Below, piece after piece: positions 4,322-5,992 of a stretch of 5,992 nt of DNA; positions within the stretch are counted from its first letter, which is position 1; every line of letters begins with the position of its first letter. The stretch is from assembly GCA_030916665.1 (NCBI GenBank), contig JAUPWC010000041.1:1-5992 (forward strand). Reading direction: 5' to 3'. The translations under genes were made by a program, and so were the position numbers. The notes beneath the pieces are model-generated. The model was not told the DNA's origin. It did no database searches and saw only the letters and a list, made by a program, of their open reading frames with translations. The DNA is from Verrucomicrobiota bacterium (GTDB lineage Bacteria > Verrucomicrobiota > Verrucomicrobiia > Opitutales > Opitutaceae).

Positions 4322-4364
4322 TTTCCGAAGAAGCTTGAATGTGAAATGGGCATGAGGCGCACTT

Positions 4365-5992
4365 TCAGCCTGCCACCCGCGCGATCCGCCGGTTCCGCCA
4401 GCTGACGAAGGCGCCGAGGTAAGCGGCGAGGGCGAGGACGGCGAGGGTGGCGTGGAGGCGGCTCTGGTTCTCGCGCTGCAGGCGCTGGGTCAGGTCCACG
4501 GCGAGGTTGGGACGGTCCGTCGGGATCGGCGGGGCGACGGCGATCCAGGCCTGGTCCTCGGTGCGGCCGTCGTAGAGCACCAGCCGGGCCTGCCGGCCGC
4601 GGTGGGCGGTGACGTCTATGGTCCAGTAGGCGATGCCTTCCTGGTTGGGGCCTTGGCAGGATAGCTCCTCGCCTTGCCAGATACCCTCGGCGTCAAGCAG
4701 ACGCAGGCGCAGGCCGTTGCCGTCGCCGGTCGGGTAGCCGGCGAAGGGCACGACGAGCCAGGGCTGGCTGAGCGTGAAAGGCGAACTCAACACGGTGCCG
4801 GTCCAGCCCGGACCTTCCGGCGCGGTGCCGTGGAAACGGTTGCGCAGCTCCGGCGGCGAAAGCGGCGCCGCGCCCTGCAGGCGTTCGGGCGGGAGGGGCG
4901 AGTGCACCGTAAAGTCGAAGGTGATGTTTGTCAGCGCGGCGTCGCCGCCGAGCATGTGCGTCCAACGCGCCTCCCGGCTGAAGACCAGCGGGTTGCTCCA
5001 AAGGAACAGGCCGCCGGTGCAGGCCAGCGCAACGGCCAGCGCCGCCCAGCCGGGCCAGCGATCGGCGGTGGGCACGAGTTCGGGCAGCGGCCGGTCGGTC
5101 GTCGGCCGTGAGAAGGTCAGCACGAGCCCAGTGCCGAGCAGCGCGAAACCGCCGAGCAGCCACCAGGGCCAGCGCGCCTGCAGGGCGCGGTTGAGGCGGC
5201 CGAGGGCGGAGTCGCCGGCCGGATTCACCGAGGCTGGCAGCAGCGCGCGGAAGTCCGGCCGGTCGAGCAGGGGGCGCACGAGCTCGGGGCTGTTGGTCAG
5301 CACCCAGCGCGTTTCCTTCTGCTCCATCGGTTGGGGATCGCCCCGTTCGAGGTAGGCGAGGAGCGCGTCGCGACGCACCTGGTTGCTCTGCGCGGCGGTC
5401 TGATGGAAATACGCGGCATGCCCCTCGGTGGCGTTCTGCCAGAGGCCGGCGATCACCAGCGCGCCCCAGAGCGTCGCGCCGGCCATGAAGGGCCAGCGTG
5501 CGCGGCCCGGTGCGGGCACGAGGCGCGCGAGGGCCAGAATGCCGGCCAGCGTGCCGATGAACAGCAGGTCGCCGTAGCGCGAGACGTAGCCTTCCGTGCC
5601 GCCGCTGCGCGCGAGGGCCAGGCCCACGGCGTGGGCGAGGTTCCAGAGTCCGAGCGCGAAAATGATGCGGTCGGTCGCGGTCGCGTCGGCCCGGCCGCGG
5701 AGACGCAGCGCGTGGATCAGCCACGGCACCTGCAAGACCGCCGCCGCGCCGGGCAGGCCGCTCGGCCAGCCGAGTTGGAAAACCACGCCGTGCAGGAGAT
5801 CGAGCAGGCTGCGCGATTCGTTCGCCGGACCGGCGCGGCCTCCGGCCTGCCAGTGGATGACGGCGAACAGGAGCAGTCCGAGACCCGCGACCACGCCCGG
5901 CGCGAGCAGGCGGCGGCGCTCGCGTTGTCCGGTCCACAGCAGCGCGGCGACGACCGCCAGCGGGGCCGCGACCATGCTCGCGAGCGTGCCGA
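4365..5992 (-). CDS. Polytopic membrane protein with extracytoplasmic C-terminal domain, 5' end missing
   Basis: The minus-strand frame runs open from the window edge to TGA4365-4367. ATG5973-5975 is not a convincing start: the codons before it (GTLAS) stay open and hydrophobic and continue the same TM, so at least 541 residues are visible and the N-terminus is missing. Counting from that ATG, likely TMs lie near residues 1-14, 26-42, 72-90, 103-122, 136-152, 163-179, 269-288 and 310-327, with a final one at 508-526. Residues 335-490 form a large, strand-rich, tryptophan-containing extracytoplasmic domain (SSPFTLSQPWLVVPFAGYP, RLVLYDGRTEDQAWIAV), possibly a carbohydrate-binding-like jelly roll. 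The general shape resembles multi-spanning GT-C-type or O-antigen-linked membrane proteins, but the part that would hold a catalytic site is not in the window. It is very GC-rich and convergent with the array, so it is probably resident chromosome. Confidence 0.8.
   Translation of the reverse strand, partial: GTLASMVAAPLAVVAALLWTGQRERRRLLAPGVVAGLGLLLFAVIHWQAGGRAGPANESRSLLDLLHGVVFQLGWPSGLPGAAAVLQVPWLIHALRLRGRADATATDRIIFALGLWNLAHAVGLALARSGGTEGYVSRYGDLLFIGTLAGILALARLVPAPGRARWPFMAGATLWGALVIAGLWQNATEGHAAYFHQTAAQSNQVRRDALLAYLERGDPQPMEQKETRWVLTNSPELVRPLLDRPDFRALLPASVNPAGDSALGRLNRALQARWPWWLLGGFALLGTGLVLTFSRPTTDRPLPELVPTADRWPGWAALAVALACTGGLFLWSNPLVFSREARWTHMLGGDAALTNITFDFTVHSPLPPERLQGAAPLSPPELRNRFHGTAPEGPGWTGTVLSSPFTLSQPWLVVPFAGYPTGDGNGLRLRLLDAEGIWQGEELSCQGPNQEGIAYWTIDVTAHRGRQARLVLYDGRTEDQAWIAVAPPIPTDRPNLAVDLTQRLQRENQSRLHATLAVLALAAYLGAFVSWRNRRIARVAG

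Larger units (their letters stand above)
3314..4324 (+). mobile_element. RAYT / IS200-like Y1 transposase element
   Basis: A Y1 transposase gene is flanked by imperfect inverted repeats at 3318-3343 and 4296-4321. The left end can also form a hairpin from 3314-3325 with 3345-3356. Transposases of this group act on single-stranded DNA hairpins at element ends and leave no target-site duplication; none is visible here. The element lies between the truncated cassette 9 and the 3' end of the convergent membrane-protein gene. The limits given are the outermost repeat bases and may be off by a few positions. Confidence 0.75.

Noticed and set aside
4693..5937. 414-residue arginine- and proline-rich frame on the minus strand, plus plus-strand frames at 4452-4664, 4674-5111 and 4774-5355
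   Set aside because: All are shadows of the GC-rich membrane-protein gene; low-complexity composition and no recognisable motif.

Overview
The window holds the distal stretch of a chromosomal integron: a run of promoterless gene cassettes, each closed by its own attC recombination site. It is followed by a REP-associated (RAYT-type) Y1 transposase element, and then by the end of a GC-rich chromosomal membrane-protein gene on the opposite strand. The array (about 1-3310) is near 50-55% GC by eye (31 of 60 bases in 2881-2940). The transposase (41 of 60 in 3721-3780) and the last gene (43 of 60 in 5521-5580) are much richer. The host is therefore a high-GC bacterium. The transposase N-terminus (MARKLRLEYPGAIYHV) and its abundance type fit Verrucomicrobiota, perhaps Opitutales, but this is an inference from family memory. 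No integrase gene or attI is present; cassette orientation places intI to the left of the window, if it exists.

Layout. The tail of cassette 1 (2-85) runs into attC1 (80-146). Seven complete cassettes follow, numbered by crossover points: cassette 2 (141-575, 3-TM protein), cassette 3 (576-1108, two-TM protein broken by an in-frame TGA), cassette 4 (1109-1686, DUF3592-type protein), cassette 5 (1687-2163, small soluble protein with an in-frame TAG before a coding-like tail), cassette 6 (2164-2440, 56-residue glycine-rich two-TM protein), cassette 7 (2441-2873, 94-residue membrane protein) and cassette 8 (2874-3263, 78-residue membrane protein). A ninth cassette starts at 3264 and is cut off after about 12 codons by the transposase element (about 3314-4324), which has imperfect terminal inverted repeats. 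From 4365 to the window end, on the minus strand, lies the 3' part of a large polytopic membrane protein whose true start is outside the window.

The proof of cassette structure is in the sequence. In all seven complete cassettes the first six bases after the crossover, together with a G, are the exact reverse complement of the R'' box in that cassette's own attC (for example TTGGGC head with GCCCAAC R''; TTGGAC head with GTCCAAC R''). Within the array, each attC pairs its R'' with the head of the next cassette, so most sites are mismatched. This is what is expected if each unit was once a free circle inserted by an integron integrase.

The cassettes start their ORFs 12-26 bases after the crossover and have no room for promoters, so expression would depend on readthrough. 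Nearly all encode small predicted membrane proteins of unknown function. Two carry nonsense codons, consistent with decay in silent, promoter-distal positions. Points of most interest are the non-canonical GATCGGC core used by half of the sites, the two attC size classes with a conserved interior in the long class, and the broken array end.
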